Made by a program: the position numbers and the translations under genes. Below, piece by piece: positions 34,090-43,110 of a stretch of 64,000 nucleotides of DNA. The stretch is from Dokdonia pacifica (GTDB lineage Bacteria; Bacteroidota; Bacteroidia; Flavobacteriales; Flavobacteriaceae). Position 1 is the stretch's first letter, and the number at the start of each line of letters is the position of its first letter. The notes beneath the pieces are model-generated. The model was not told the DNA's origin and searched no databases. It saw only the letters and a program-made list of their open reading frames with translations. The stretch covers positions 1,488,001 through 1,552,000 of the forward strand of contig NZ_FZNY01000001.1 in assembly GCF_900188275.1 (NCBI RefSeq), in the 5' to 3' direction.

Positions 34090-36162
34090 TTATGATACGA
34101 CTTGATCAAGAACGGTTGCTGTTACTTTTTGATACTTTAAAAGTGTTAAAGCAACAGATCCTCGACCACTCGTTAAGGTTCTTACATTTGAGATATATCC
34201 AAATGTTTCCAAAAGTGGAACTTCAGCACGAACTTTTCGTTTCATACCGTTATCCTGGATTTCGGTAATCATACCTCGCTTTTTATTAATGTCTGAAGTG
34301 ATATTACCTAAATATTCTTCAGGACACTCAATTTCTGCTTGCATGATAGGTTCTAATAATTGCGGTTTAGCTAAAACGGCAGCTTGTTTAAAACCAATTC
34401 TAGCAACCGTTTCAAAATCCAATCCATTTGAATCTTCTTCGTGCATTTTTCCATCTTGAAGAACAACACGCATAGACTCTATAGGATACCCAGCAATGAC
34501 TCCAGTTTTCATGGCTTCTGTAAACCCTTTTTTTACACATTGGATATACTCCTTGGTAATGGTGCCTCCTTTGATTTCGCTTACAAAATCCAATCCTTTT
34601 TCTGAGTCTAATCGCGGTCCTATGGTAAACATAATTTGCGCAAATTGACCATTACCTCCATTTTGCTTTTTAAGCGTTTCCGTATGTTGTACGGTTGTTG
34701 TTAAAAGCTCTCTGAAAGAGACTTTAGGATTTCCTTTGTTAATAGCAATTCCAAAATCGGATCGCAATTTCTCCAAACGAACATCTAAATGAAGCTCTCC
34801 CATTCCTAAAAGAATTGTTTGCCCTGTTTGTGGATCATACGACATCTTTAAAGAAGGATCTTCATCAAGTATTTTGGCGATAGCCGTTCCAAAATGCTTT
34901 TCATCATTTTTGGATTTAGGTTCAATAGCGATACTAATTACAGGATCAGAAACTTCAATAGTTTCTAGTACAAAGCGGTCATTTATCATTGTTAATGTAT
35001 CTCCCGTTTTGACATTTTTTAATCCTATAAAGGCAACAATATCTCCAGCATTGGCTTCTTGCAATTCTGTATACGTATCAGCATGGACTTTTAAAATCCG
35101 ACTCACACGGTTTTTTATGCCCGTTTTTGAGTTGATAATAGTTTGTCCAGCTGGAATACTTCCAGAATAGATTCTTGCCATTGCGAGGTTTCCTACATAC
35201 TTATCTGTAACAACTTTGAATATAAAAGCAGTAAATTGTTCACTTTCCAATCGTGCTCTTTGTTCCTTCTCATTTGTGATGAGATTTATTCCTTCTACAT
35301 ATTCCAAATCTTGTGGCGCAGGTAAAAATTGAGCAACTGCATTTAATAAAGGTTGTACTCCAATATATTTATAGGACGACCCACAAAGTACAGGAACAGC
35401 CTTACGTGCTATCGTTATACGACGTATGCTTTCTAACAATTCAGAGGAGCAAATCGCTGCACCATCCAAATACTGTTCTAGAATAGATTCATCATGACTC
35501 GCTATGGTTTCAAGCAAGGTTGTTCTCCATTCTTTCACACTAGAAAGATATCCCTCAGGAATATTTTTTTCTTCCCAAGTATGCCCAAGGTCGTTTGCAT
35601 TCCAATACAAAGCTTTTTCTTTAATGAGGTCTATGACTCCTTCAAAATCATCTCCATCTCCAATAGGAAGTTGAGTGACTAAGGTGGTGACATTAAACTC
35701 ACGCTCGATATCTTGTACTACCTTATAAAAGTCGGCACCTATGCGATCCATTTTATTGATAAAACAGATTTTAGGAATCTGATAACGATCCGACTGACTC
35801 CAAACTGTTTCTGATTGTGGCTCGACACCAGATGCAGCGCAAAATAAAGCAACTGCTCCATCCAGAATACGTAATGAACGTTCTACTTCAATAGCAAAAT
35901 CAATATGTCCAGGTGTATCAATAATATTTATTTGATATTCATGTTCTTGATATGCCCAATTTGCAGAAATCGCCGAAGACGATATTGTAATACCTCTTGT
36001 CGCTTCTTGAGGATCACTATCGGTTACGGTATTACCATCATCTATATTTCCAGGTTTGTGTATCGTTCCTGTATAATATAACATGCGTTCTGTCGTGGTT
36101 GTTTTTCCAGCATCTACATGAGCTATGATTCCTATATTTCTAAGTTTTCTATATTTTTTCAT
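34090..36162 (-). CDS. fusA: elongation factor G, divergent paralogue behind a double attenuator
   Basis: Starting at 36162 (MKKYRKLRNIGIIAHVDAGK) the protein has 690 aa; the longer frame adds nine residues with no EF-G counterpart. GTPase motifs are intact: AHVDAGKTT (G1), RGITI (G2), DTPGH (G3), NKMD (G4). Domains II to V follow, ending near GRGSVALTLLKYQ. The switch I region reads DDGNTVTDSDPQEATRGITIS instead of the usual GAATMDWMEQEQERGITIT, so this is a divergent form, probably a second EF-G with a specialised role in recycling or stress. It is preceded by two leader peptides and two terminators, unlike a housekeeping fusA, and is not next to ribosomal protein genes. Confidence 0.88.
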   Translation of the reverse strand: MKKYRKLRNIGIIAHVDAGKTTTTERMLYYTGTIHKPGNIDDGNTVTDSDPQEATRGITISSSAISANWAYQEHEYQINIIDTPGHIDFAIEVERSLRILDGAVALFCAASGVEPQSETVWSQSDRYQIPKICFINKMDRIGADFYKVVQDIEREFNVTTLVTQLPIGDGDDFEGVIDLIKEKALYWNANDLGHTWEEKNIPEGYLSSVKEWRTTLLETIASHDESILEQYLDGAAICSSELLESIRRITIARKAVPVLCGSSYKYIGVQPLLNAVAQFLPAPQDLEYVEGINLITNEKEQRARLESEQFTAFIFKVVTDKYVGNLAMARIYSGSIPAGQTIINSKTGIKNRVSRILKVHADTYTELQEANAGDIVAFIGLKNVKTGDTLTMINDRFVLETIEVSDPVISIAIEPKSKNDEKHFGTAIAKILDEDPSLKMSYDPQTGQTILLGMGELHLDVRLEKLRSDFGIAINKGNPKVSFRELLTTTVQHTETLKKQNGGNGQFAQIMFTIGPRLDSEKGLDFVSEIKGGTITKEYIQCVKKGFTEAMKTGVIAGYPIESMRVVLQDGKMHEEDSNGLDFETVARIGFKQAAVLAKPQLLEPIMQAEIECPEEYLGNITSDINKKRGMITEIQDNGMKRKVRAEVPLLETFGYISNVRTLTSGRGSVALTLLKYQKVTATVLDQVVS

Positions 36163-36194
36163 CTTTTTAATAATTAATTTGTTGTGCATAAAAA

Positions 36195-36217
36195 AAGCCT
36201 CTCGATAGGAGAGGCTT
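36195..36217 (-). terminator. attenuator terminator 2 upstream of EF-G
   Basis: The stem AAGCCTCTC / GAGAGGCTT with a 5-nt loop is followed on the minus strand by TTTTTTT, ending only about 30 bp before the EF-G start. The end of leader peptide 2 contains GGAGAG, which can pair with CTCTCC of the terminator's 5' arm, giving an anti-terminator. Confidence 0.8.
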
Positions 36218-36240
36218 AGCAGTTGTTTTTATACAATAGG

Positions 36241-36297
36241 CTATCTCTCCCGAAGTTTTCGGAATGTACTTTTTACTATAAATTTTAAGATGCACAT
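36241..36297 (-). CDS. 18-aa leader peptide 2 upstream of EF-G
   Basis: The short frame encodes MCILKFIVKSTFRKLRER. It lies between two intrinsic terminators in the EF-G leader and ends 24 bp before the downstream terminator. Its last codons (CGG GAG AGA) contain the sequence complementary to the terminator's 5' arm, so ribosome position on this ORF would decide which hairpin forms. The basic, Lys/Arg-rich end is compatible with ribosome stalling. The evidence is architecture, not homology. Confidence 0.55.
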   Translation of the reverse strand: MCILKFIVKSTFRKLRER

Positions 36298-36372
36298 GAG
36301 ATATATGTTTTTATACTAGGCTACGTGATGTAGCCCCTATTGTTTTTAATTGTCTGGTAAAATAGGTAGTAT

Positions 36373-36399
36373 AAAAAAAGGCTTCCTAAAAGAAAGCCT
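36373..36399 (-). terminator. attenuator terminator 1 upstream of EF-G
   Basis: On the minus strand the stem AGGCTTTC / GGAAGCCT is followed by TTTTTTT. It lies 26 bp downstream of the stop of leader peptide 1. Confidence 0.8.
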
Positions 36400-36424
36400 C
36401 ATATATAAATATAGAATTTTCAGT

Positions 36425-36514
36425 TTAGGATACGATTCTTACACTACCTAGGTACACAGTCCTGATAGCGCCGTTACATGCAATGATGTTTCTGTTGTTA
36501 AAAATCGTTTTCAT
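36425..36514 (-). CDS. 29-aa leader peptide 1 upstream of EF-G
   Basis: The frame encodes MKTIFNNRNIIACNGAIRTV and ends YLGSVRIVS. It starts about 20 bp downstream of a perfect Bacteroidota promoter and is followed by an intrinsic terminator, the classic layout of a translation-responsive attenuator. I do not recognise the peptide. An ATG with AT-rich leader GAAATGAAA and no competing frame supports translation. Confidence 0.6.
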   Translation of the reverse strand: MKTIFNNRNIIACNGAIRTVYLGSVRIVS

Positions 36515-36537
36515 TTCTTTTGTTTTAAAAGATGGTT

Positions 36538-36568
36538 CAAAAGTACGCTTTACATTGAGATTTGCAAA
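36538..36568 (-). promoter_or_regulatory. Bacteroidota-type promoter for the EF-G leader
   Basis: The minus strand reads TTTG, 19 bp, then TACTTTTG, an exact match to the TTTG-N19-21-TAnnTTTG consensus of the primary sigma factor in Bacteroidota. The start of leader peptide 1 lies 23 bp downstream. Confidence 0.85.
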
Positions 36569-36636
36569 AAAAATATTTTTGAAGCTATTTTTTAAAAGCT
36601 ATTGATGCTTACATTTGATTTATATAGTTCTATCAA

Positions 36637-37002
36637 ATGGAAAAGTGCCAGCCAAAAAATTTAAAGGAGGCTATAGAAATATTAGAAAAAATAATTCCGC
36701 AATCTTTAAAAAATGAAATTCTAAATTCTAAAAGTTTTGAAGAATTTAATCTCCATTTTACTTTAGGATTGGATTTAAGAAATAGTTTTTCAATGTGGAA
36801 TGAAAATTCTCCTTTAGTGATCAATACGGGAAGTAGTGGCGATCAGCTTTCAAGTACAGTTTTAAAATGTTTTTATTATCATTTAAAAAGAACATCTCGA
36901 GAAATTATTTATGATCCTGAAGAAGAAATGGAAGCTTTTAGAAATCAAAAAAGTTCCATTGATATAATGGAGCTTTTTTATAATATGTTGCTTATATCAT
37001 AA
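36637..37002 (+). CDS. DUF6794-like small protein
   Basis: This 121-aa cytoplasmic protein contains LKEAIEILEKIIPQSLKNEI and FNLHFTLGLDLRNSFSMWNEN. The HFxLGxxLRNxFxxW pattern matches the DUF6794 family, small proteins often found near toxin or defence genes in Bacteroidota; no activity is known. It is one of the few plus-strand genes here and is divergent from the EF-G leader. Its end is only 18 bp from the tRNA-like element on the opposite strand. Confidence 0.7.
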   Translation: MEKCQPKNLKEAIEILEKIIPQSLKNEILNSKSFEEFNLHFTLGLDLRNSFSMWNENSPLVINTGSSGDQLSSTVLKCFYYHLKRTSREIIYDPEEEMEAFRNQKSSIDIMELFYNMLLIS

Positions 37003-37019
37003 TGTATTGCTAAAAACAA

Positions 37020-37096
37020 CAAAGGATATATGAGACTCGAACTCATACCTCTCTGATCGCAACCGAGCGCTCTTCCAGTTGAGCTAATATCCTTTG
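37020..37096 (-). tRNA. tRNA-like sequence B with extended acceptor stem, probable mimic
   Basis: The minus strand folds as a tRNA cloverleaf: acceptor AGGATAT/ATATCCT, D-arm GCTC/GAGC, T-arm ATGAG-TTCGAGT-CTCAT, 4-nt variable loop. The positional anticodon is GCG, in a stem CTCGG/CAGAG with a G-A mismatch, which is not a usual bacterial tRNA. The acceptor is extended by three more pairs (CAA/TTG), there is no CCA, and U occupies the discriminator position. The neighbouring element at 37160-37236 has exactly the same extension and the same 71-nt core length. It lies downstream of the rtcB-SDR genes on the same strand. I favour a non-aminoacylated tRNA mimic, but an ordinary tRNA cannot be excluded. 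Confidence 0.6.
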
Positions 37097-37111
37097 CATT
37101 TATATATAATG

Positions 37112-37135
37112 TATATGCTTTCGCGAAAGCATATA
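37112..37135. repeat. iterated palindrome between the two tRNA-like elements
   Basis: This is a 24-bp perfect palindrome TATATGCTTTCGCGAAAGCATATA. Compensating changes from the consensus (G-C to A-T pairs on both arms) keep it symmetrical, which suggests selection for the hairpin or for dyad binding. Confidence 0.85.
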
Positions 37136-37159
37136 AAGAATTTTCATTATATAAAATCA

Positions 37160-37236
37160 CAAAGAACGGGTGAGATTCGAACTCACAACCCCCTGCGTGA
37201 CAGGCAGATATTCTTCCATTGAACTACCGTTCTTTG
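37160..37236 (-). tRNA. tRNA-Asp(GTC)-like sequence A with extended acceptor stem, probable mimic
   Basis: The minus strand gives a cloverleaf with acceptor AGAACGG/CCGTTCT, D-arm GTTC/GAAT, anticodon stem TCTGC/GCAGG with loop CTGTCAC (anticodon GTC, Asp) and T-arm GTGAG-TTCGAAT-CTCAC. Genuine tRNA-Asp carries G1-C72 and G73. Here position 1 is A, the discriminator is U, and the helix continues for three more pairs (CAA/TTG) as in element B. It begins 16 bp after the stop of the SDR gene, so it can be the 3' part of the rtcB operon transcript. It may be a decoy of tRNA-Asp, or a real tRNA with degenerate identity elements. Confidence 0.65.
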
Positions 37237-37251
37237 CTTTTTTATATCACA

Positions 37252-38643
37252 TTACCAATTTACTATTTTATAATTCTTTAATAATGCTCCTACAGGATTA
37301 TGTATATTTTGTATTCCTTCTATGATGGGTACCATAATTCGTGCAGCACCATCTACAGGATCTAATGGAGGAATATATCCTTTTTCAAATTGTTTTTTAC
37401 GCAATGCTTCTTTAGCACCCGTAGAGACCCATCCTACATCTACCGCATTCATATAAATACCGTAGGTTTCATATTCCTTACCCGAAGTGCGTGTAAGCAT
37501 ATTTAAAGAAGCCTTGGTCATATTGGTATGTGGATGATAGATCGTTTTATTGCTATAACTAAATATCCCCTCTGATGAGGTCACATTGATAATAAACTTC
37601 TTGTCAAATGTAGACGCTTTTAAAAGAGGCGTTAGTTCTTTAATCAAAAAATACGGAGAAATCTGATTGATCAGATTTACCTCCAAAAGCTCCACCATTC
37701 CCACTTCTTCCAGTGTAGCATTCCAACTTGTCTTTGTGCGGTTATCTATAGGTTGTCCAAATCGATTTAAAGAAACAAACTCTTGATGCGCATCATTTTC
37801 TAATAGCGTATGGCCTGTAATGGGAGTGCAGTTTGGCGTTCCCCATTTTGTGTCTTCTAAAAGGGCTAATTGCTTCTTCTCCTCAGCGATTAACGGGCTA
37901 TAATATGAGTCTGTATATTTGATGGTTTGCGCCGCATTATTAATGAGAATATCTAACGAATCGTGTTTTTGTTTATAATCCTCAACAAACGTTTCTACCG
38001 CCTTTAGATTTCGTAAATCCAAACCATATAACGTGAGATTTTCTTTCCATGTGTGATAATCTTTCTCCTTCTTAAATTGAGCCAAAGCCAATCCTGGAAA
38101 ACGTGTTGTTACCGTCACTATGGCGTTGCTTCGTAACAATTTTAAGGCTGTAGCATATCCTATTTTTACACGACCTCCCGTGAGAATCACATGTCGTCCA
38201 GATAAATCAATAGTTTTAAACCTGTTTTCATAATTATTCTCAGCACATATGGGACATAATCTATTGTAAAAGAAATGCGCTTGGATATAATTCCAATTAC
38301 AACAATAGCAATTTTTGGGAATTTCTAGTGTTGTAAATGTATTCGAAGCCTTTTCTCCTTCAATACATATCATAGGGGCATTATGAACACTATAGGTAGT
38401 AGTGTTTTGCAAAGCATTTTGTGAAATAACAGAGTCATTTATAATATCTAAGTCACGTTGTTTCTTTTGAGAATAACTTTCTTTACGTCTAATTTTTTTG
38501 GCTTGTTTCTGAATTTTTGCAATTAAGGCACCAAACTGTCGATTATCAGGATTGTCAAAAGGATCGTCCTTAAGTAAGAGAAGTACTTTGAGGCAATTAT
38601 TCCATTCAGTTTCTGTAAATGAGTATTTTGTAAAATCGTTCAT
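37252..38643 (-). CDS. zinc-ribbon SDR-fold protein in the rtcB operon
   Basis: The 463-aa protein has three parts: a helical N-terminus (~110 aa), a four-cysteine zinc ribbon (CYCCNWNY ... LCPICAENN) at about 115-145, and a short-chain dehydrogenase/reductase fold from about residue 150 (GRHVILTGGRVKIGYATA, LDILINNAAQT, FIINVTSSEG). The usual catalytic YxxxK reads TNMTK, so the tyrosine is replaced by threonine and ordinary dehydrogenase chemistry is unlikely. A Zn ribbon plus Rossmann fold next to rtcB suggests an RNA-related or NAD-binding role in repair. It begins 19 bp after the stop of the preceding gene. Function unknown. Confidence 0.75.
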   Translation of the reverse strand: MNDFTKYSFTETEWNNCLKVLLLLKDDPFDNPDNRQFGALIAKIQKQAKKIRRKESYSQKKQRDLDIINDSVISQNALQNTTTYSVHNAPMICIEGEKASNTFTTLEIPKNCYCCNWNYIQAHFFYNRLCPICAENNYENRFKTIDLSGRHVILTGGRVKIGYATALKLLRSNAIVTVTTRFPGLALAQFKKEKDYHTWKENLTLYGLDLRNLKAVETFVEDYKQKHDSLDILINNAAQTIKYTDSYYSPLIAEEKKQLALLEDTKWGTPNCTPITGHTLLENDAHQEFVSLNRFGQPIDNRTKTSWNATLEEVGMVELLEVNLINQISPYFLIKELTPLLKASTFDKKFIINVTSSEGIFSYSNKTIYHPHTNMTKASLNMLTRTSGKEYETYGIYMNAVDVGWVSTGAKEALRKKQFEKGYIPPLDPVDGAARIMVPIIEGIQNIHNPVGALLKNYKIVNW

Positions 38644-38662
38644 AATCGTTTCATATTTTAAC

Positions 38663-39325
38663 TCACAAAAAAGGCTCTAAAAACCCAATGAGTTGTGTGC
38701 CTTCTTTATTCCATCGAATACCGTGACCACTGGGAACTCTAATTTCATACACAAGCTCATGCTTGTAATGATAAAAGATATTCCACCAAGTTTGGGTTTG
38801 GATCATCTCTGTAATTTGTTTTTTTATGGTTTCTTCTTTCTGAGTTGGATTTCCTTTTGCAATTCCCCAAAATGCATCTGAAGAGCGTCCCATATGTTTT
38901 TCCCATGCTCGTGTCACCATCGTAATTTGATCATTATACGGTGCAAAACAACTTTCTAATAAGGTTTTTTCAGAAGGGGGAAGGGCATGTATATCTTTTA
39001 TACTTGCCGAGGTCCATCGTTGTCCCATGATGACCAATAAATGCTCAAATGGTGTGGCTTCGATAGCCTTTGCCCATTGTTCTGGGGTCGTGTCTGTTGC
39101 TTGAAACAAGGGTTTAAAATGTTTCAATACAAACTCAGGATCTGGCGTCACTTCTTCTTTAAAATACGGCAACCCATACTCTTTTGGGATTCCCTGCTGT
39201 GTATAAATGTGTAACGCTTTCGCGAAAGTGTATAAAGCTTCCTCCTCCAAAAAAGGAGCATACTGTTCCTTCCATGTTTCAGAAAGGAACGGAATGCTTG
39301 TTTGTATGGTTTTAATTATATTCAT
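38663..39325 (-). CDS. unknown protein of the rtcB operon
   Basis: With the start at 39325 (MNIIKTIQTSIPFLSETWK) the protein has 220 aa; the frame extends seven codons upstream into the end of rtcB, so coupled translation from 39346 is also possible. It is mostly helical, with SFLSETWKEQYAPFLEEEAL near the start and a distinctive C-terminus VPSGHGIRWNKEGTQLIGFLEP. No signal peptide. I recall similar proteins beside RtcB-type genes but no name. The coding sequence includes a palindromic repeat copy at 39215-39228. Its place between rtcB and the SDR gene implies a role in RNA repair. Confidence 0.65.
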   Translation of the reverse strand: MNIIKTIQTSIPFLSETWKEQYAPFLEEEALYTFAKALHIYTQQGIPKEYGLPYFKEEVTPDPEFVLKHFKPLFQATDTTPEQWAKAIEATPFEHLLVIMGQRWTSASIKDIHALPPSEKTLLESCFAPYNDQITMVTRAWEKHMGRSSDAFWGIAKGNPTQKEETIKKQITEMIQTQTWWNIFYHYKHELVYEIRVPSGHGIRWNKEGTQLIGFLEPFL

Positions 39326-39335
39326 TGATATATTG

Positions 39336-40760
<1,425 letters not shown>

Positions 40761-40769
40761 TTACTGGAG

Positions 40770-40805
40770 CAAATATTATACAGTGTTACGCAGTGGTTTT
40801 GCGTA
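40770..40805 (-). promoter_or_regulatory. rtcB promoter with RNA-repair regulon operator
   Basis: An inverted repeat TACGCA-GTGGTTT-TGCGTA (40787-40805) is followed, on the minus strand, by exactly 10 bp and the -7-like element ATATTTG (40770-40776). No TTTG -33 element is present; the repeat occupies that place. Three other promoters in the island have the same layout. Confidence 0.8.
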
Positions 40806-40808
40806 GTT

Positions 40809-41549
40809 TTATTTTTGTAATAAATTATAATTAGTTTTCCCTAAGTCTTTATCATCGATACTCATAAAATCAAATAATTCTGGAGAAAATTGCTTTGCTA
40901 ATTCTCCTAAATCTACAAACGTAAATTGTTTACTTAATCCTCGAATAAATTTTTCTAGTATAGTTATTATTTTAATATTAATAGAAATATACATTTCATC
41001 ATCATTAGGTTTTTTATAAAGTTTTTTAAGATGTTTGAATAAAGTATTATCGTCCTTTAATAATTTTGTTTCAAATTCTTCCCATTCTTTTTCTACATTG
41101 ATACTTGGTTTAGAGTGACCAGTTACAATATCAAAATTATGATAACGAGCAAATTTTCCGAACTCTGATAATAAATAGAGTAATTGATTTAAATTCTTGT
41201 CATTACTAATGAAGTCTCTATCTTTTTTTAAATATTCATCATTAGAGTGCCTTATTGAGAAGTATTTTTCAGTAATTGTTTTTTTTAATTTTTGAATATC
41301 ATGTCCATGATTTTTTAGCATTTTCAATTCAGGAAATGTGTTGTTTTCCCCATGAAAACCTAAACATATATAACATTTTAGAAAACGTTCGATACCGCTT
41401 GATAAAAGTTGTAGAGGTAAATGATAGAAATTATTATCAAGACTAATGTTTTGAATTTCAGCAAAACCTAATCTTATTAATTTAACAGAATCTCTAAATT
41501 CATTATGTAAGAACATAATTCTAAGTTGTTCATCTTTCATAAAATTCAT
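40809..41549 (-). CDS. HEPN-like helical protein of the RlaP operon
   Basis: The 246-aa protein is almost entirely helical. The segment LLSSGIERFLKCYICLGFHG followed by MLKNHGHDIQKLKKTI resembles HEPN-type four-helix domains, which are frequently paired with nucleotidyltransferases. Its start overlaps the 3' end of the RlaP gene by about 20 bp, so they are translationally coupled. A HEPN/nucleotidyltransferase pair is a common toxin-antitoxin or RNA-processing arrangement. I cannot see the usual Rx4-6H ribonuclease motif with certainty, so the HEPN call is tentative. Confidence 0.5.
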   Translation of the reverse strand: MNFMKDEQLRIMFLHNEFRDSVKLIRLGFAEIQNISLDNNFYHLPLQLLSSGIERFLKCYICLGFHGENNTFPELKMLKNHGHDIQKLKKTITEKYFSIRHSNDEYLKKDRDFISNDKNLNQLLYLLSEFGKFARYHNFDIVTGHSKPSINVEKEWEEFETKLLKDDNTLFKHLKKLYKKPNDDEMYISINIKIITILEKFIRGLSKQFTFVDLGELAKQFSPELFDFMSIDDKDLGKTNYNLLQK

Positions 41550-42585
41550 CTCTAATCATTATTAACAATTCATTTACTTGAGCTTTATGAGGTTTTTCTA
41601 TCAGCTCAGAAGTCTCATATAATACATCTAATTCCTCTTTTAAAACTTCTGCTTTAGCAACCAAATCATCATATTCAAAGACCCCTTTTTTAATCCCTAA
41701 TAAAAATTCACGATCGGATCTTCGCACATTGATCATTCCATCTTGTGCAATCTCTTTGGCCATATGTAATAACCGAAAGGTATGCATCATGTTTTTGGTA
41801 TCATAATTCTTTCCATGCGCAACATTATTTTCATAACGGGCTTCATTTCTTTTGGCGACCCAATCCCAGTATTCTTTATATTTCTTACAATAGGCGGCAT
41901 ACCCATCTATATTACAATAAAGTAAGGCGATAGGGGTTTCTTCTTTTTCTACAGAACTCAGACATACTTCATTAGCATTTGCTCTCGCAACACCTTGATA
42001 GCCTTTGTTTGCTCCATAAAAGAGGTTGTAACAATCTTTCATATGAGGAATGTTCACCAATCCACAATGCGTCTCTAGTAATTTATTTTCCTCCAAATAT
42101 TCGTTTAAAGGAATAGATGCTTTAGCATTTCTTACATAGCAAAAGTCCAATACCGTTTTACGCTCTTTAGTCATGGGATTGACTATTTTTTTATGGAGTC
42201 CACGTGCTTTTTTGATTTGTGTATAGGCATAGTTTGCAAAAGAGTTTTTACACAATTTTGACAAGAAATAGTCCATTTTAATACGATCAAACAAGGGATC
42301 TTTAATCAAAATACAATCTTCAGGTATGTTGAGTAACTCCAAAATATTAGGATTGTTTTTTGAGAGTAAAGTGATGAACTTCCGCAATTCATAATATACC
42401 ACATCATTGGTCGCATCATTAATTTGCTCCACATAATCCATACTATAAAATAGTTCCTTAGGCAAAATGAAAACCCCTCGGATATCGGTATCCGAGGTAG
42501 CTGTGTCCAGTCCATAGGCCTTACTGCCACTAATGCATTCAAAAATGATGCAACCAGATGCTTTAAGGTCTGCTATTGTTTTCAT
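41530..42585 (-). CDS. RlaP-type (YcgL/COG3541) polymerase beta-fold nucleotidyltransferase, copy 1
   Basis: The 351-aa protein contains the nucleotidyltransferase signature ISGSKAYGLDTATSDTDIRG near residues 18-38 (GS helix cap plus DxD catalytic pair), followed by VEQINDATNDVVYYELRKF, and has the length and C-terminal helical region of the RlaP family. RlaP proteins are predicted RNA-repair nucleotidyltransferases that co-occur with RNA ligases, and may restore nucleotides at damaged ends. The gene overlaps an upstream 113-aa gene by 4 bp and a downstream HEPN-like gene by about 20 bp. It shares family with the gene at 43111-43848 but is longer by 100 aa. Confidence 0.82.
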   Translation of the reverse strand: MKTIADLKASGCIIFECISGSKAYGLDTATSDTDIRGVFILPKELFYSMDYVEQINDATNDVVYYELRKFITLLSKNNPNILELLNIPEDCILIKDPLFDRIKMDYFLSKLCKNSFANYAYTQIKKARGLHKKIVNPMTKERKTVLDFCYVRNAKASIPLNEYLEENKLLETHCGLVNIPHMKDCYNLFYGANKGYQGVARANANEVCLSSVEKEETPIALLYCNIDGYAAYCKKYKEYWDWVAKRNEARYENNVAHGKNYDTKNMMHTFRLLHMAKEIAQDGMINVRRSDREFLLGIKKGVFEYDDLVAKAEVLKEELDVLYETSELIEKPHKAQVNELLIMIRDEFYER

Positions 42586-42923
42586 GAGATTACTTTTTGA
42601 TAGGTTATGGTATTTCTAAAGGTAGTAAGATCGGTTATACATTTTTGTAAACCTTTATTGAATCTTCCTTTAGATAAATATATTGAGGTAATACGTGTGT
42701 ATTCAGAAGCATTCATATCTGAGATCGTTACTTCTGAAAATTGGTATTGCCATGTTTTATTAAAACTAACATATAAATTGATTTCTGGATTATGGATTGC
42801 TGTTACAATCCAGTATTCTGACTCCCAGATATTGGCATTACAAATGGTTGCTTCAATAATTTTCCAATCGTTTTTTATAAGGGCTTGTTCTATATGGTAT
42901 TTATACCCTGTTTGTGTTTTCAT
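42582..42923 (-). CDS. small unknown protein upstream of RlaP copy 1
   Basis: This 113-aa protein of mixed alpha/beta prediction starts MKTQTGYKYHIEQALIKNDW and contains ESEYWIVTAIHNPEINLYVSF. No signal peptide or metal-binding motif is visible. The 4-bp overlap with the RlaP gene indicates coupled translation. I do not recognise a family. Fused or adjacent small partners of nucleotidyltransferases often help substrate binding; that is only a guess from position. Confidence 0.6.
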   Translation of the reverse strand: MKTQTGYKYHIEQALIKNDWKIIEATICNANIWESEYWIVTAIHNPEINLYVSFNKTWQYQFSEVTISDMNASEYTRITSIYLSKGRFNKGLQKCITDLTTFRNTITYQKVIS

Positions 42924-42974
42924 TTTTCTTGTATTCCGTATTTTATCAGACTGATTTTACCGAAGGAGGGATGA

Positions 42975-43057
42975 GTTTCGTCAAACTGAACTTGTTTCAG
43001 TTTCTCATCAACATTGAGCAACTTTATTGAGATTCTGAAATAAATTCAGAATGACGT
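42975..43057. repeat. dispersed intergenic repeat R2, copy 1
   Basis: The stretch containing GTCAAACTGAACTTGTTTCA and ending AATAAATTCAGAATGACG is repeated at 55723-55807 with about 75% identity. Both copies are intergenic in the island. Such elements are typical small dispersed repeats of Bacteroidota genomes. Confidence 0.7.
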
Positions 43058-43110
43058 ATGAGGTTACTCATTAAATAACTCTAACTCTCTAGTAAGTTCA
43101 GCCTGATTTT

